64,000 nucleotides of DNA. Source: Turritopsis dohrnii. Lineage: Eukaryota; Cnidaria; Hydrozoa; Anthoathecata; Oceaniidae. The position numbers and the translations under genes were made by a program. The stretch covers positions 248,001 through 312,000 of the forward strand of contig BQMF02000163.1 of assembly GCA_027922465.2 (NCBI GenBank). Direction: 5' to 3'. The notes beneath the pieces are model-generated. The model did not search any database, had not been told where the DNA came from, and was given only the letters and a program-made list of their open reading frames with translations. Positions within the stretch are counted from its first letter, which is position 1. Every line of letters starts with the position of its first letter. Positions 45,836 through 58,456 of this stretch are shown piece after piece.

Positions 45836-48240
45836 AACAAAGTTACAGTAAATTCAATTCATATTAGTTACTAAAAAGAAAACAATATAAACCAAAAGGT
45901 AAGGTTGCTAGGTAATGACTACTTTACATAATGTTTTGATCTCGCTTATTTACCACTTACACACATACGGCCCGATGAAATAATTTATATTAGTTTTTTC
46001 CTATGGCCCGAGTATGGTTGCATAGCCACTTTTAAAATGTCTGCGATCGGCGAAGATTCCTTTCAAGATGATTTAGATGATGTAATTGAAGCTATTGAAG
46101 ATGACATGTTTGAAAAAGACCAAGGATTTGAATATCAGCTGGTTAAAGAGGCATTGTACGGCTAAAATTGTAAATATTATCGTCACGTGGTCGAACATGA
46201 AAAATATAAACAAATATGGCGGCAAATAATCAAGCTTTCTCCGTCGGAGAAGAACAGAGATCTTCTTTATTTCGGGAAATCAACCTGAAACATAGTTTTG
46301 ACACCTTTTAAACAATATGTTGGTGAAAGAATTCATTCTTCTACAATACGTGTTAGAAGTAATTACTGAATTTTCTCATGAATTATAAGTCATCGTTGTG
46401 TGTGAAGAAACACATGTCAACACACAGCTGTCTTAACTCAAGTAAGGTTACTTTTATCATTATAAGAGAATGTTGTGGAAGCTAATTCAAAGTGATTTGC
46501 CTATTTCATTGCCTATTCCACTCAAAACAAAACTTTTTCTTCGTTGTTTGTTCTCAACGAAACTTAAATTTGATTACATTGACTCACTCGTGCATTTTCA
46601 GCATTGTATATGTAACTCGACTTGCAGCAGAAAAGATGGTAAAAGAAAGATGGTTGCCCCTGCAAGACAAGGGAAGTAAAATGTGGAGAAGAATGTAAAT
46701 GTGGGAAGAAAAAGAAGGGAGTTGTTGTTATTATCATATATTTAATATTTCTGTAAAAAAAATAAAAGTCTATCGTTGAATCGTGATCTAAAATTTACAT
46801 TTTGATACAGACGAATGATATTTCACATCGAAAAGGTCATAAAACAGAACTTATTCGTATTCAAATGTTATGTATAAACCCATATCGTTTGAGAAACATA
46901 ATTGTCAAATGATAGAGAAAAAAGTATGTAAATGTTATCCACATATATCTTCAAAATGATACATGGCTTTCGCTTCAGAACCACGAAATTAATTTCTTAT
47001 ATAAATTCATAGTCTTTTGGTGCTTTTATTTTTTTGCAACTTGATAACATAAGTGAAAAAATTGATTACAAAAACAGCAATTTTTATATTTATACTAGCT
47101 CATCTTGTTCGACATCGTTTCTTGTTTGGCTTTCCACGATAACCCAGATACAGATACGATTGTTTCATAAAGATTAGATGTGGGACATCAAGATTACAAC
47201 GACCGTTTTTTTCGACAGCCCTATTTTTGTTGATTTCAGCCGTACAATGCCTCTTTAATGTATTTGCTGATACTAACTTGGAATGTGCTACTGTTCAAAT
47301 TTCTTGTACTTAGTGTGATAGACGTTCTGAGACAAAACAGGCCTTTCAAGACGTGGTCGTGTTAAGCATCAAGACCAACAAGAAACTGGAGGTTTAATTA
47401 AATAGTCGAACAAGAAATCACCTGAGAAAATACTTTATCCATGACACAGTTCAGTGTCACACAAGTGCTACTCGGAAGAAACACGAATAACTGGCTAAAT
47501 AAAACAGCACAAAAATGACTATTAGTTTCCACTTTTTGTGCTTTGTTTCTTCTTGTTGTTTATGTTTCCTTTGAGTTAACCTTAAGACTAGGCTTGTCTT
47601 TTGTAATTCGTGTAGTTAAAAACAAAACAATTACAAGCAAGGTATATAGCATATTTTGAAATAAAACAATTAACAAAAAAACAGAATATTTTAGATGTTC
47701 AAAAAAATGTAGCAAAATTACCACTTTAACAAAATAGTTTGTCTGCAATGAAAAGAAAAACATATTGAAACCACTTTAAGTCTCAACTGGAAAGATGAAA
47801 GTACTCTTTTTTAGAATAACAGCTAAAACAATGCACTAAAACAATTCAGACAATTCATAACACTACATCCCATTGTGGGGAGATTCATCTTGTTCTGTCT
47901 ATGAAATGTTTCTTAATTTTTGAAAGACTTGCATGTGTCAATAGTTGAGAAAATAACATAATAAACTCCGTGAGTAAATACATAAAAGAGAACAAATCTA
48001 AAAGCATAAAATTCTTCTCAGTTTCTGTTGGAGTGTCAGAAAGCAGAGCCTAATTGAATGGAAAAAAATTCTGTGAATATAAATGCTTTTGTGAAAAATA
48101 TCTTCAAAGGTCATGTCTAAAGTATCTGAAATAAACATGTTTTCTAAAACTAACAGTAAAAAAGAAAGTAAAGGGTCAAATTCAAAAATTTTAATAAACG
48201 GGGTATGGATAAAAAGAAGGTAACATTTTTATCAACTAAA
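45836..48240. other. Mostly unassigned; possible small coding remnants
   Basis: 46038-46169 (plus) could encode 43 residues (MSAIGEDSFQDDLDDVIEAI ...), acidic and helical. 46598-46725 (plus) shows a broken cysteine-rich pattern (CICNSTCSRKDGKRK, then after a slip CGEECKCGKKKKG). 47100-47250 (minus) has a polar 45-residue stretch with GRCNLDVPHLIFMKQSYL. None is identified. The rest is AT-rich without features. Confidence 0.3.
46142..47258. repeat. 24-bp inverted repeat pair
   Basis: TTAAAGAGGCATTGTACGGCT with its flanks at 46142-46166 occurs inverted at about 47232-47258, 1.1 kb apart. It may mark the ends of a small element or two exons of opposite copies. Function unknown. Confidence 0.4.
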
Positions 48241-48241
48241 A

Positions 48242-50355
48242 CTAATGATAAGTAAATCCAAAACTTTCCTTTTCACGTAGAACTGATGTAAATTCTTCAA
48301 CAAGCTCATTATAACATGAATAGTTAGTGGATATAGCAAGGCGGTTAGCACATGTGGTTGCCCTAGGAGCACGAGGAACCTGATCAGTGAACTCTACTTC
48401 GATAGAAATTGGCAACAACTCCCCACCAGTAACAAATCTTAGGAACAATGACAGTTCTTGCTTACTAAAGGTTTTGATTAACCTTGTTAAGTGGTTAAAA
48501 ACAGCTCTTTCTTCATCTGTAGATGGATCGCATTTCAACAGTTTCAACACTTTCTTTGAGTTGGGTTTTCTGGTTTCATAAAAGTTTAACAATTCAGCCT
48601 TTGATTTGAAGATATGGGTAGCTTTAGTAAACATAAAAACATCAGCAAAGCAATTGGAAACATATCTGGGTTTCTGGACCATTTCTTGGTGTGCTAATTC
48701 TTGAATTATTACATTCAAATTATCTCTTCTTGGCTTGGTTTTACAATTATATGAGGTTAGGACCTCCAAGAGATCTTCATCATTATCTTTAAAATCACTT
48801 AGCATCTGAGTTAATGTATCTTTTTCTTCTAAAGAAACATAGTTCTTGAAGGACTCGATTAGTTTTTCTTCATCTAGGGCATCATCTCCAAATAGAGTAA
48901 AAATCATGAAAGCAGGTCATAAAGCAATTGGAAAATATTCTATCTTTAATCCGTAGATAATTATCCTTGCTATTGCTCTGCATTCATTTCGAGACATGTC
49001 ATGACGTAAAGATGGTACCTTGTCTTCTCTTCCAGTTGTGCACTTTAAACAACTCAATCATCTCCGTTTTAATTAGTGATTGGTGAAGCTCAACATGCTT
49101 CATCAAGATTACTTCTTCATCAATACTGCGTTCTAAAAATAAAAATTCCATAAAGAGTCACTAAGTTGAACTATCTAAAAGGACTGATTCTAATCTAAGC
49201 CTTAACATGTGGAAGTCGCAACAGGCTAAATGCACCAATACGTGGTTGAACGTAAACAACAGAGATTTGTAAGATCATTTTAAAATTTTAATCATCCCAA
49301 TGTGTCCATTCGGTAAACCTCACAAGATAATTCTTTATCTAATGACATACACAAGATCAAAAGGTAAAGAAAATTTTAAACACTACATTGCCTGTGAATT
49401 TAAAACACTTGAAAATGTGTCAACTCAATCTTGGTAAGGAAAAAATAACAGCAGCCAAAACAGCTTCCTAATGATTATATTACAGAACATACTATTCTGA
49501 TTTTGATAGCTATCCAAATCTATTTGCTGGTCATTGTTATTTATAATATCATCCTCAATTAATTGATTCTGAATAGAAGACTGAGGTTGTCTATCTGCAG
49601 ATAACGACTTTTCAAATTCTTTATTTTGTGTGCATATTATACACTCATCTCCAGTATATGTACAAAAACAAACGGTACAAATTTTTCTTCCTGAACTGGA
49701 TGAAGTAACAGAAAATGACCTAAACATAGAAAAGGAAATGAAATAATTAATTTAACATATGATTCCAGTAATATTTACCACAAAAAAATTCTTCAATTCT
49801 CTCTAAATCATAAGAATTTAGGCTAGATCTTCACATTTAAAATAACAATGATGAATTGAAATAATACATACTTGGCACCAACTGCTTTAGGTGTAGAATT
49901 CCTATTTAAAGAATGGCTTGCAATGGGTAAATCATCACTTTGTAATTCTGTTTCATCACTATCCATTTCATATGGCATCAAATAGACAGATACAGCATGA
50001 TAACCAACACCTAAATCTTCCTTGTACTCTTTTACCGTGAAGGGTATCTTTGTTCCAGGTATATATCGTATTACTTCCCCACTTTTGTACACTTTTTACA
50101 TGTTCCATTTCATATGTGGCAAAAAAAGGATGGCATCTCTCTTCATTTTTCAAATACTGCTCTTTTTAGTTGTATGTATCCCCAATTAACATCTACTTTA
50201 ATTGGTAATCTTGAACCCCTTTCCTGTTTCAAATCAGGCCTCAATATTGAAGCAAATATGGTTGCTTCAGAATTGAAACGATTGTCTTGCTTTCATTTCA
50301 TAAATCGTGATTTTCCTTTCATTTCCCGAAAATCTTCAAACATTTTTGGTTTCTT
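48242..50355 (-). pseudogene. HECT-tail (G2E3-like) protein relic
   Basis: The 3' piece (48242-48907) has the features of a degenerate HECT C-lobe: LSLFLRFVTGGELLP, then SIEVEFTDQVPRAPRATTC and a final beta segment. Immediately upstream, across a TGA and a one-base slip, it continues to about 49140 (MSRNECRAIARIIIYGLKIE). Two more probable exons lie at about 49490-49712 (a CxxC...CxxC zinc-binding piece, KICTVCFCTYTGDECIICT) and 49875-50092 (VPG-like IRYIPGTKIPF and YHAVSVYLMPYE). A further piece reaches 50355. This architecture matches uncharacterised G2E3-like proteins, to my memory frequent in cnidarians. The catalytic Cys of a working HECT ligase is not clearly present. Confidence 0.5.
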
Positions 50356-50359
50356 GAAA

Positions 50360-51960
50360 CTACGTTGACAATCTTAATATTGGCACATGTCTGAGGTTTT
50401 AAAACATCCACAATCACTGCAATACATTGTTTACATTAAAATTTCTACTACAATATAATGAATAATGAGAAATATTATAAAACAATATATCAATTTATTA
50501 TACAGTCATATGCTATAGAACAATACCCTAAAGAATCACAACAACCCTACATATACAGCATACACAGCATAAATTATTGCTGATTCAAACACCAGACAGG
50601 CAGATTAATGGTGGTATTGGGAGTCACTTTCTACTCTATAAAGAAGAAGAGAGAGTGCCTTTGGCCTCTCCAGCAGATCAAGAACACAATTACAAGTACC
50701 CAAACTACAGCTATACACAACCTCCACAAATGAGTACACATTTGTGAATAACTACTACATTACACAAACAAATAAACCCACAAGCAGTTCCTCTCAAGGT
50801 GCTTTCGTTTATCTGCAGGATGCATCATGTCGCCTATCTTTCGCAGCAGTATGGCGCGCTGGGAGCAAAGAAGATATTATTGGACATTTATTTTACACAT
50901 TATTTTAAACATTTAAAGATTTATTTTGTGCACTTCTGGGCCACCGTAACATGCTTATATATATATTTATATATATAAAACGTATTTCAGAGTGTTGTTT
51001 ACACTTTTTGAAAATTCCATAAACAAGAAGCAAAGCTGATTATGATTGTTAACTTTTCCTTTCTTAATTGTTCACCGCAGAAAATAACATACTTATAATT
51101 ATCTTCTTGTTGTTATGCTGTGTATTCTGTTTACATAAAAATAGTATGGAGATCTATGAGAAAATACCTTCGTTTTTCTTTGCGATCCTTTGAAATTCCA
51201 AGTCCGGCGACCTTGTGGTAAGTTGCGCATGCGTTTTCGTGTGTAAATAGAGGAATATAAAATGGCAAGAGCAAGTTGCTAAAGTTAAGTTTTCAACGAC
51301 CTGTAAAACAAAAGATGAAAGAATTTATTATAACATTCTGATATTCGGATATATATCATGACTAATAGCCGTTATGGTAAAATGAATTCCAACACAAAGT
51401 TGTATTTGTTTTTTCAACAAGCGCATTAAGGTATAAATATAGTCAAAATTTATCAAAATTTGGTAAAATTTTCAAATATCACGTTTCAGGCCTAATTGAT
51501 GCAAAATTTATCGTAGAATTCAAGAACGACCTTTATTTTCCAAAAATGTTATTCTAAACTGGAGATTTTTAGGATTTCAATAAGTTGGATAAAACTTAGC
51601 TTACATAGCAACCACCTTAGCAACCGTTTTGTTCCTAAATAACCAGGTAATTTCACTTTACTAGAGGCAAAATAAAGCTAGATTAGGAACTAGAGGGGTA
51701 GCATACATGTTCAGGCTAATCTTTGGCCGTAAAAGTCTGTTTAATCAAGTCAAAACATCAATTTTGCTGTGGCTACTGTTGATATGAAGCTACCATCAAG
51801 CTATGAGATTTGACAGATAAACTTCTTGAATTTCTGTGTGTATTGCATGGATTATTGATACATGACTTCATGGAAAACAACTTTAATTGCTAATTTTCTA
51901 CTTTAGTTAATGATTAAAGTAATATTTCGTAAAGAATTTCGTCAAAACTGGTGATCTTTG
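50360..51960. other. No recognisable feature
   Basis: AT-rich, with small tandem TA runs (50950-50980). No open frame or repeat of note. Confidence 0.45.
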
Positions 51961-51965
51961 TTGTG

Positions 51966-52693
51966 ATGGGAAAAAGTAAAATTCGCTTGAGAAGACAAAA
52001 CAGGAGAAAGTTTTGTGGCAATCAATACACATCATAAAGATGTCAATTAACTCCTAGCACATGTGAATTGAATTCTAGTAATCAGGAATCATTAAACAGG
52101 TCAGTTTCACAGAGTAAAATTGCAGCAAACCCTATTTTGCTGCCCTACCACAACAAATAAAAGTCCATCGATAACTGGATATCGTATATATATTTGATAT
52201 GGAGATTCTGGTAGGAATATTTGCAAACCTTTTATGCCCTGAATGCTAAGCTGACAATTTAGAACTTACTGAAGTGAGTTCAATGAAAAAGGGAGCTGCA
52301 TCTGCTCTCACCTTGCTGTGTTCTTGTGGGTATGAGAAACAGTTCTATACATCGTCACATATCGATAGCGGCAAGGCCTTTGACATAAATAGACGTCTTG
52401 CATATAGCATGCGTTCTTGTGGTGTAGGGTTCTATGGCTTGCAGCTTTTTTGCAGTTTGATGAACATGCCACAACCTATGGCACCAATGGCTTATGGTGA
52501 CATTATTAAAAAAATATCCAATGCTACCAAACATGTGGCAGATCAATCAATGAATGAAGCCGCCTTTGAAATTCGCCTTTTAAAAAACTCGAACTTGCAA
52601 ACTTCTGATTCACATTCTCCTGAACTGTCCCCAAATCAAAGTCCTGTTGTTGATGATACAAGCATTTCCATTGACAGTAGCTGTTTTTATTAG
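51966..52693 (+). pseudogene. MULE-like transposase-family N-terminal fragment
   Basis: An ATG at 51966 opens MGKSKIRLRRQNRRKFCGNQ, a basic start. After frame changes a segment from about 52199 reads MEILVGIFANLLCPEC, a TAA, then LELTEVSSMKKGAASAL. The last frame (52274-52693) includes LLCSCGYEKQFYTSSHI, an INRRLAYSMRSCGVGFYGL helix and the segment NMPQPMAPMAYGDIIKKI. From memory this is the conserved N-terminal part of a large cnidarian family of Mutator-like proteins, in which the DDE core follows. Here a stop at 52693 precedes that core, which is missing. Identification by resemblance only. Confidence 0.45.
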
Positions 52694-52699
52694 AATATT

Positions 52700-53485
52700 G
52701 ATTCTCTGTAATGACATTCCAATATATAGATAATAGTTTATAGCATTATTAATCTTGGGAATCTCAATGGTCATGTTAAATGTTTTCCTCTTTTTGTTCA
52801 AATTTGATGTGCTCAGAAGTTGGAAGTTATGATTTTAGCAAAGATTGGTGTTGAGGGAATAAATTGCAACCTAAATTCTGGCAAGAGTAGTCCTTATTTT
52901 TATATTTTTTGAGGTTATATCGACATCGAAAAGTTTAACTCTATTTTGCTCAGAACTTAATTTTTGAGAAACTGGTCATACGCTAACACTTATATTTCCT
53001 GAACTAAAAATGCAATTGTTATAGAATTTTCAGACATTCTTCATATATGCCTAAGCTGTGCAATGAAGCAAACTTGACTTCCAAATCTCTTTTAAACTTT
53101 GCAAAGTGGCTCTTATGCTCTGTCCAGGAACAATAACTTTTTTCATTCAGACGCCATTATGCATAGCTACCTTTTTAAAACAGCTGTCATGCCAATTTTG
53201 GTTCATTGCATAAAAGTATTTAATATGGTTAAAACCTTAAAATTCCAAGTCATATTCATGAAAATATCATGAGATATTTGTGTTTTAGTGAATGTGTAAT
53301 TTTTACTTTCCGCCATCTTTAACAGTTGCCATGGCAACCATTTTTTGGAAAATTTTGTTGCAAATGACTTTTTTTCAAGGTAGTCAATAATAAAAACCTA
53401 ATATGTTCTCCTGCAAGTAATTATTAAGAATATTAATTTTCTGACTATATTTATACCTTAATTACTTCACGGTTATTATGTAACA
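52700..53485. other. No recognisable feature
   Basis: AT-rich. Nothing supported. The last bases (TAACATTA, 53481-53488) are the target flank of the adjacent Helitron. Confidence 0.45.
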
Positions 53486-53488
53486 TTA

Positions 53489-56400
53489 CTAGTATCCCGG
53501 GTAAAAACTTTTTACCGAACTTAACTTCGAAAACATTAGGTCAAATCCACCAATCCTGCGTACTTACCCCGTGACGAAAAAATAAATCTTAGAATCGCAA
53601 CTCATCCCAGGCGGCGTCGCTCGCCACCCATGTTCAGTATGCGTTGTGTCGCAGAATTGAACTTTTGCAAAAGTTTCTTTTCAGCATTAATTTTTTAATT
53701 CATTTCTTGCATTCAGAAAATTTAAAACAGAAACAAATAGCAACATGGCTCAGAATATATATTCATACACAGAAGAGAAGTAACTTTAATGTAAAAATAT
53801 GCAATATATAACACAGAACCGTTTACTAAGACATACAAAACCAAACATTTAATATTATACAAAAATGATACCTTCCAACTTTTTCTTTTGGACTTCTGGA
53901 CTGCAACCATTAATGAATTTTTGAAATGATATAGTTAGTTCTTCCCAAAACCATCAACATCATGATTAAAACCATGAGTTTCATTTCTTTATGCTTTTTT
54001 TATTATTGCCTAAAAGAATAATGTTTAAATTGTATTACCGAAGAAGAAAAAACAGAAACAAAAAAAAAGGAAATTCAAGTACGCATTTATCCTAAAAACA
54101 ATAACTAAGAAGAAAAATTTACACAAAAGATAAAAAGTCACAAATAAAATCATAAATTCAAAGTTATATACCTAGGCATAGCACGTAAACGATTACCATA
54201 ACACAAAATATGCATAAACGCGATAAAATATAAACTTAAGAAAAATACAGCCAACAACACTTATTTTTTGTAAGATAGTTTCATTGCACAGTCATTAAGT
54301 AAGTAAATCTTAAGTAACCCTCTCGACATTATAACCCATCATGTGCTTCATTTCTATTTTAACAGATCGAAACATTAAAAAAACATATACAAAAAACCTA
54401 ATCATGCTATGACGAAATCTAAAGAAAAACAAAACAAAGTAAAAGAAACTTTAAAAATGTATTAACCTTAAAAATAATAATTAAAAACACAAACGTAATG
54501 ACAGAATTAGTATAGCTGAAAAATTTTTCACATATGAAAACATTCGTGGAGCCATTTTTTATTTCCAGTTCAAAGCTCCTCTCTGCTGGAAAATTCAAAA
54601 CACAACAGTAAACATCCCTCCTATCCTTTATGTATCCACTAATACTAACTGTGTTTTAACTAAATAGATACTATTTTAACTTTACCTTTCAATACCAATT
54701 CACATCATCATGATAGTAAACAATATTGATCATGTTCAGTAGCCATTATCAAACACTTCTAAACTCTTTTACTTTCTCTATTTCATACCTGTAAACAAAT
54801 TAATAACACTCGATTAACTTTCCAGCATACTTTCATATTGTAAAGATACACTTTCTCTTTGCTTTCTACTGCAATTCCACTGCCATTTTTATACAGTGAA
54901 AGTCATAAAAATGCTTTCTTCGTAACTTCATAACTGTGGAGCCATTTTAAATTAAATCAAATAAGGAACAGCAATTTCATTACCAAAACAAATCAGTAAC
55001 TGCTCGTGGGACATGCATCTTTATGATTTGATCGTTTTAACTCTGTTTTTACTCTCTTTTAACGCTGTATTTACTAAATCCGTTTGACTCATGTACTTAC
55101 GTATATTACTTTATATCTTTTCCAAACAATTTCTCTCCGAAAAAAGAAGTATAACCATTTTCTTCACCAATGTAAATAAACAGCATCCTTTCTGCAGCCA
55201 TTTTTAAACAACTTCAACTTCATCTACACTACTCTACTGCTGCACTCCCATAACTATTTGATAACTATAAAAAGAAATACGTAAACAGCTCGTAAAATAA
55301 AAATAGACTTTCTTCATCTCGTTCTTCGTTTCGTTTTCCTCTGAAGAAACCTATATATAAAAAACAACATCTGTTTAAAAACTCACTTAAGCATGTGGTT
55401 ATACCTGTTCTTTTATTAATAGTCTGTTCTTCCCAAAACCATGAGTTAAACCATGAGTTTCATTTCTTTATGCTTGTTTTTATTATTACCTAAAAAATTA
55501 ATACTTGAATTGTAATACCGAAAACCTAATCATGCTATAAGAATATTGAAATAAACAACAACAACAACAACAACAAAAAAATGCAATTCAACTACGCATT
55601 TATCCTAAAAACAATAACGCAAAACAACAAAACACCATAATAGTAATTGTAATACTAATCATGCTATAAGAATATTGAAATAAACAACAACAACAAAAAG
55701 TGAAATTCAACTACGCATTTATCCTTAAAACAAAAATTTACCCAGAAGATAAAAAGTCACAAATAAAATCATAATGCCAAACTTATATATATACCCAGGT
55801 ACGTAAACGATTACCATAACACAAAATAATGCATAAACATTTCATTGCACAGTAATAACTAATGAACTTCTTAAATACATAATCCATTCACATCTACCTT
55901 ATGAATAATAATTAAAAACACAAACGTAATGACAGAATTTATATATCTAAAGAGTTTATAAAAAATTGAAAACAACCACATTTTTAATCTGAGTTAAAAT
56001 CTCCTCTGGCTAATTCACAACAGTTAAACAACCCTTTATTTTTATTTATCCAGCATACCAACTGTGTTATAACTAAATAGATTTATACTATTTTAACTTT
56101 AGCTGAACTTCAAACAAAATGGGATACCTTTCACTGCCAATTCACATGTTAGTAAACTAATCAGCATTGATCATCTTCTGTAGACATTTTCAAACACTTC
56201 TAAACTCTTTACTTCTATATTCATACCTGTAAACAAATTACTAATACTTTATTTACTTTCCAGCACAAACATACATAGGTATTTATAAAACACTTTCGCT
56301 ACCATTTTTTTTAAGTGAAATACATAAAACTGCTCTCTTCGTTTGGAAAAACTGCTAAACTTTCTGTATTTTCCAGTAGATTTTGTACTTTTTGGCAGGC

Positions 56401-57352
56401 AGACAAAAGCATCAAGCATCGATATAAATTAGATACAATAGATACAATCAGACAGCATAACACATTCCCCACTTCCACAGCGTCATGAGAAATAAAAACA
56501 TTCATAGCTGTAGGACCATTTTTAATGTAATAATAGCGCGCGTTACCAAAACAAATTTCTCTCGGCTTCCTTTTCATCCAGCAGCATATACACATACTAA
56601 ACGACAGAATAACTGAGACATCCACTCAAAGCTAAATCAATTAATCTTTCAAAACTAAATTAAAACCATTCCTTACTGTGTAAATAAACATGAAACTGCA
56701 TTTCTCCACTGCACTTTCTTCTGTATAGCGATATTTGATAACTAAAACGTAAACAAACATTTAAAAACCTGTTCTTTTATTAATCTTAAATATTAAACAA
56801 TAAAAGTCTTATCGTTCTGCACAGCCAATTTTTAAAAACTTCACTGCACTTCTTCTGTATATCTAAATATGATTTTTCATTGTAAACAAACAACTAACTC
56901 ACTTACACGTGCCACCCGTGTTCTTTTATTAATAAGAGTAAAAGTTTAGCAATAAACACGATAATAAAACGTTTTATAATAATAACAATACCTTCGTGCA
57001 TACAAACCTGTGTTTCTTCGTCAGTTCTTTCGTCGATTTGCTGCCTAAAACAATCAAATTTAAATAAAAATTTTCGTATACAAAAAGAAACAAGTCTTCT
57101 TCGCGAAGTTTCTTGCTCACTAAATGATCGTTGACAAATTTCGAACGATTAACATTGCATTGCTCGCACTCCTCCAAAGACGTTTTTCGACTGATTTCCA
57201 CTGCGCAAGCCAAAAATAACACAACGGAGGAGCATATACTAATCGCGGAAAATCAAAAAAAGTGTTCTCGCCTCTACGTGGTTTTACGACAAAAAGGGAA
57301 AAAATAAGAAGGATTTGACCGTGAGACACAATCGCGAATTAGTATAATAAGA
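53489..57352 (-). mobile_element. Non-autonomous Helitron, 3,864 bp
   Basis: Read on minus, it starts 5'-TCTTATTATACTAATTCGCG just after an A (57353). It ends with a hairpin (GTAAAAAGTTTTTAC), CCGGGATA and CTAG just before a T (53488). The A|T target, 5' TC, and hairpin plus CTAG are the Helitron signature. Both flanks contain ATGTTACA/TAATGTTA words, so the site was AT-rich. The body has internally repeated blocks (CTACGCATTTATCCT three times; AAACACAAACGTAATGACAG twice), which explains its extra length compared with the 1.8-kb relative at 7.9-9.7 kb. No Rep/helicase or other coding is seen; the short frames at 53722-53910, 56311-56625, 56974-57222 and 57120-57329 are inside the repeat body. 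Confidence 0.75.
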
Positions 57353-57512
57353 TGTAACATTATGTAACATAGAATTTTATCGCAAGAATTACTGTGATAA
57401 ATGTGCATTAAATCTATTATTTTGGTGCGATAATAATATGCAATAAATTATCTAAGTGATGATTTTTCCTGAAATCGTCACATATACATGAAATAACTGG
57501 AAATGATTGGCT

Positions 57513-57574
57513 TTCACGCATTCCATATTTTCGCTGGGAACGGGTGATTCCACGCAGCCACTCCGCAAACCTTA
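57513..57574 (+). repeat. Dispersed repeat, left half (split copy)
   Basis: Same sequence as 19977-20046. It is cut after CCTTA (57570-57574) by the following element. The remainder, CCTTATATATTGAT, resumes at 58433-58446. Confidence 0.8.
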
Positions 57575-58432
57575 CATAGTGTGCACCCCCACCCCGTTTC
57601 CTTTAGGTGGGACTTGGAAATTATTGGATTTCAGGGGGGGGGGGGGGAAACAGGATTAGGTGGGACCTACTTTTTTCAGGTGGGACTATCGTGGTTTTGT
57701 AATAAAAATTGAAATGTGTCATCAATTAAAGTGCATCATCAATTTTTAACAAGTTTGATATTTTGACGAGATGTTTTCCATTAAAAGTTTTTTATCCTTA
57801 TTTTTAGTACGATTTATCTTTCGTGGGTCTAGACAGATTGTACGGAGGCAATTAATGGGGTTTTTTTGTTAGTTTTACATTTGAAGCTTTTGATTTGTTG
57901 TTTTTTTTTTATTATAAGAAAAGGATAGTAATTGCAAGGCAAATGGGTACTGCAGTTATGCCTTTTTAACCTTAAGAAAACTGTTTTACAAACTTTCAAT
58001 CACCCATCCTAGGACTCGAACCTAGAAACAACTACTATCTTTTTAACTCGTCTGATTAAAAACTCTTGTGAATCTACTCCGGTGGCTTTGGCTTTATCTG
58101 TTATAATACGTCTCTTGCTAAACTACTAGTACAGAGCTTTTTCTGAGCAGCCAAATATATCGTCTAAGCTTCCTTTTGTTCATATTTTGTTGACATAGTA
58201 CTTTTACTAAACATTGAAATCTAGAGGATATATCTTGTATAGTTTCTTGTATTGTACTTAGAAGATATATGTTTCTGCTTCCTAAATTCTGCTGGGAATT
58301 CAAAATTTTCAAAATTTAGGTGGGGGATCTAGTAAGTGGTGGGACCATGCACGATTGATTTTAGGTGGGGGTTTTAACTTGTGCTGGGACCTCATTTTTT
58401 TGGTGGGACCTGGACCCCCCTTGCACACTATG
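57575..58432. mobile_element. hAT-like non-autonomous element, 858 bp
   Basis: Inverted ends read CATAGTGTGCA, followed by G/C runs (ACCCCCACCCC on the left, AGGGGGGTCC inverted on the right). The target duplication is CCTTA on both sides, confirmed by the unbroken copy of the target at 19977-20046. CA...TG ends with a short duplication fit hAT-type elements; 5-bp duplications are known for a minority of hATs (recalled). Several RGGTGGGAC words recur near both ends. No transposase. Minus-strand frame 58118-58312 is not coding. Confidence 0.75.
57995..58090 (-). repeat. tRNA-like segment inside the hAT-like element
   Basis: On minus, CTAGGTTCGAGTCCTAGG is a perfect T-arm with a B box (GGTTCGAGTCC), followed by ATGGGTG. 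The upstream part does not fold into a clear D-arm or anticodon arm, so this is a tRNA-derived (SINE-like) remnant, not a tRNA gene. Confidence 0.4.
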
Positions 58433-58456
58433 CCTTATATATTGATTACGATGTGA

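Noticed and set aside
53489..57352. Search for Rep/helicase coding in the large Helitron
   Set aside because: No HUH or helicase motif found in any frame; it is non-autonomous.
57995..58090. tRNA gene
   Set aside because: Only the T-arm is convincing; no matching acceptor 5' strand, D-arm or anticodon arm.
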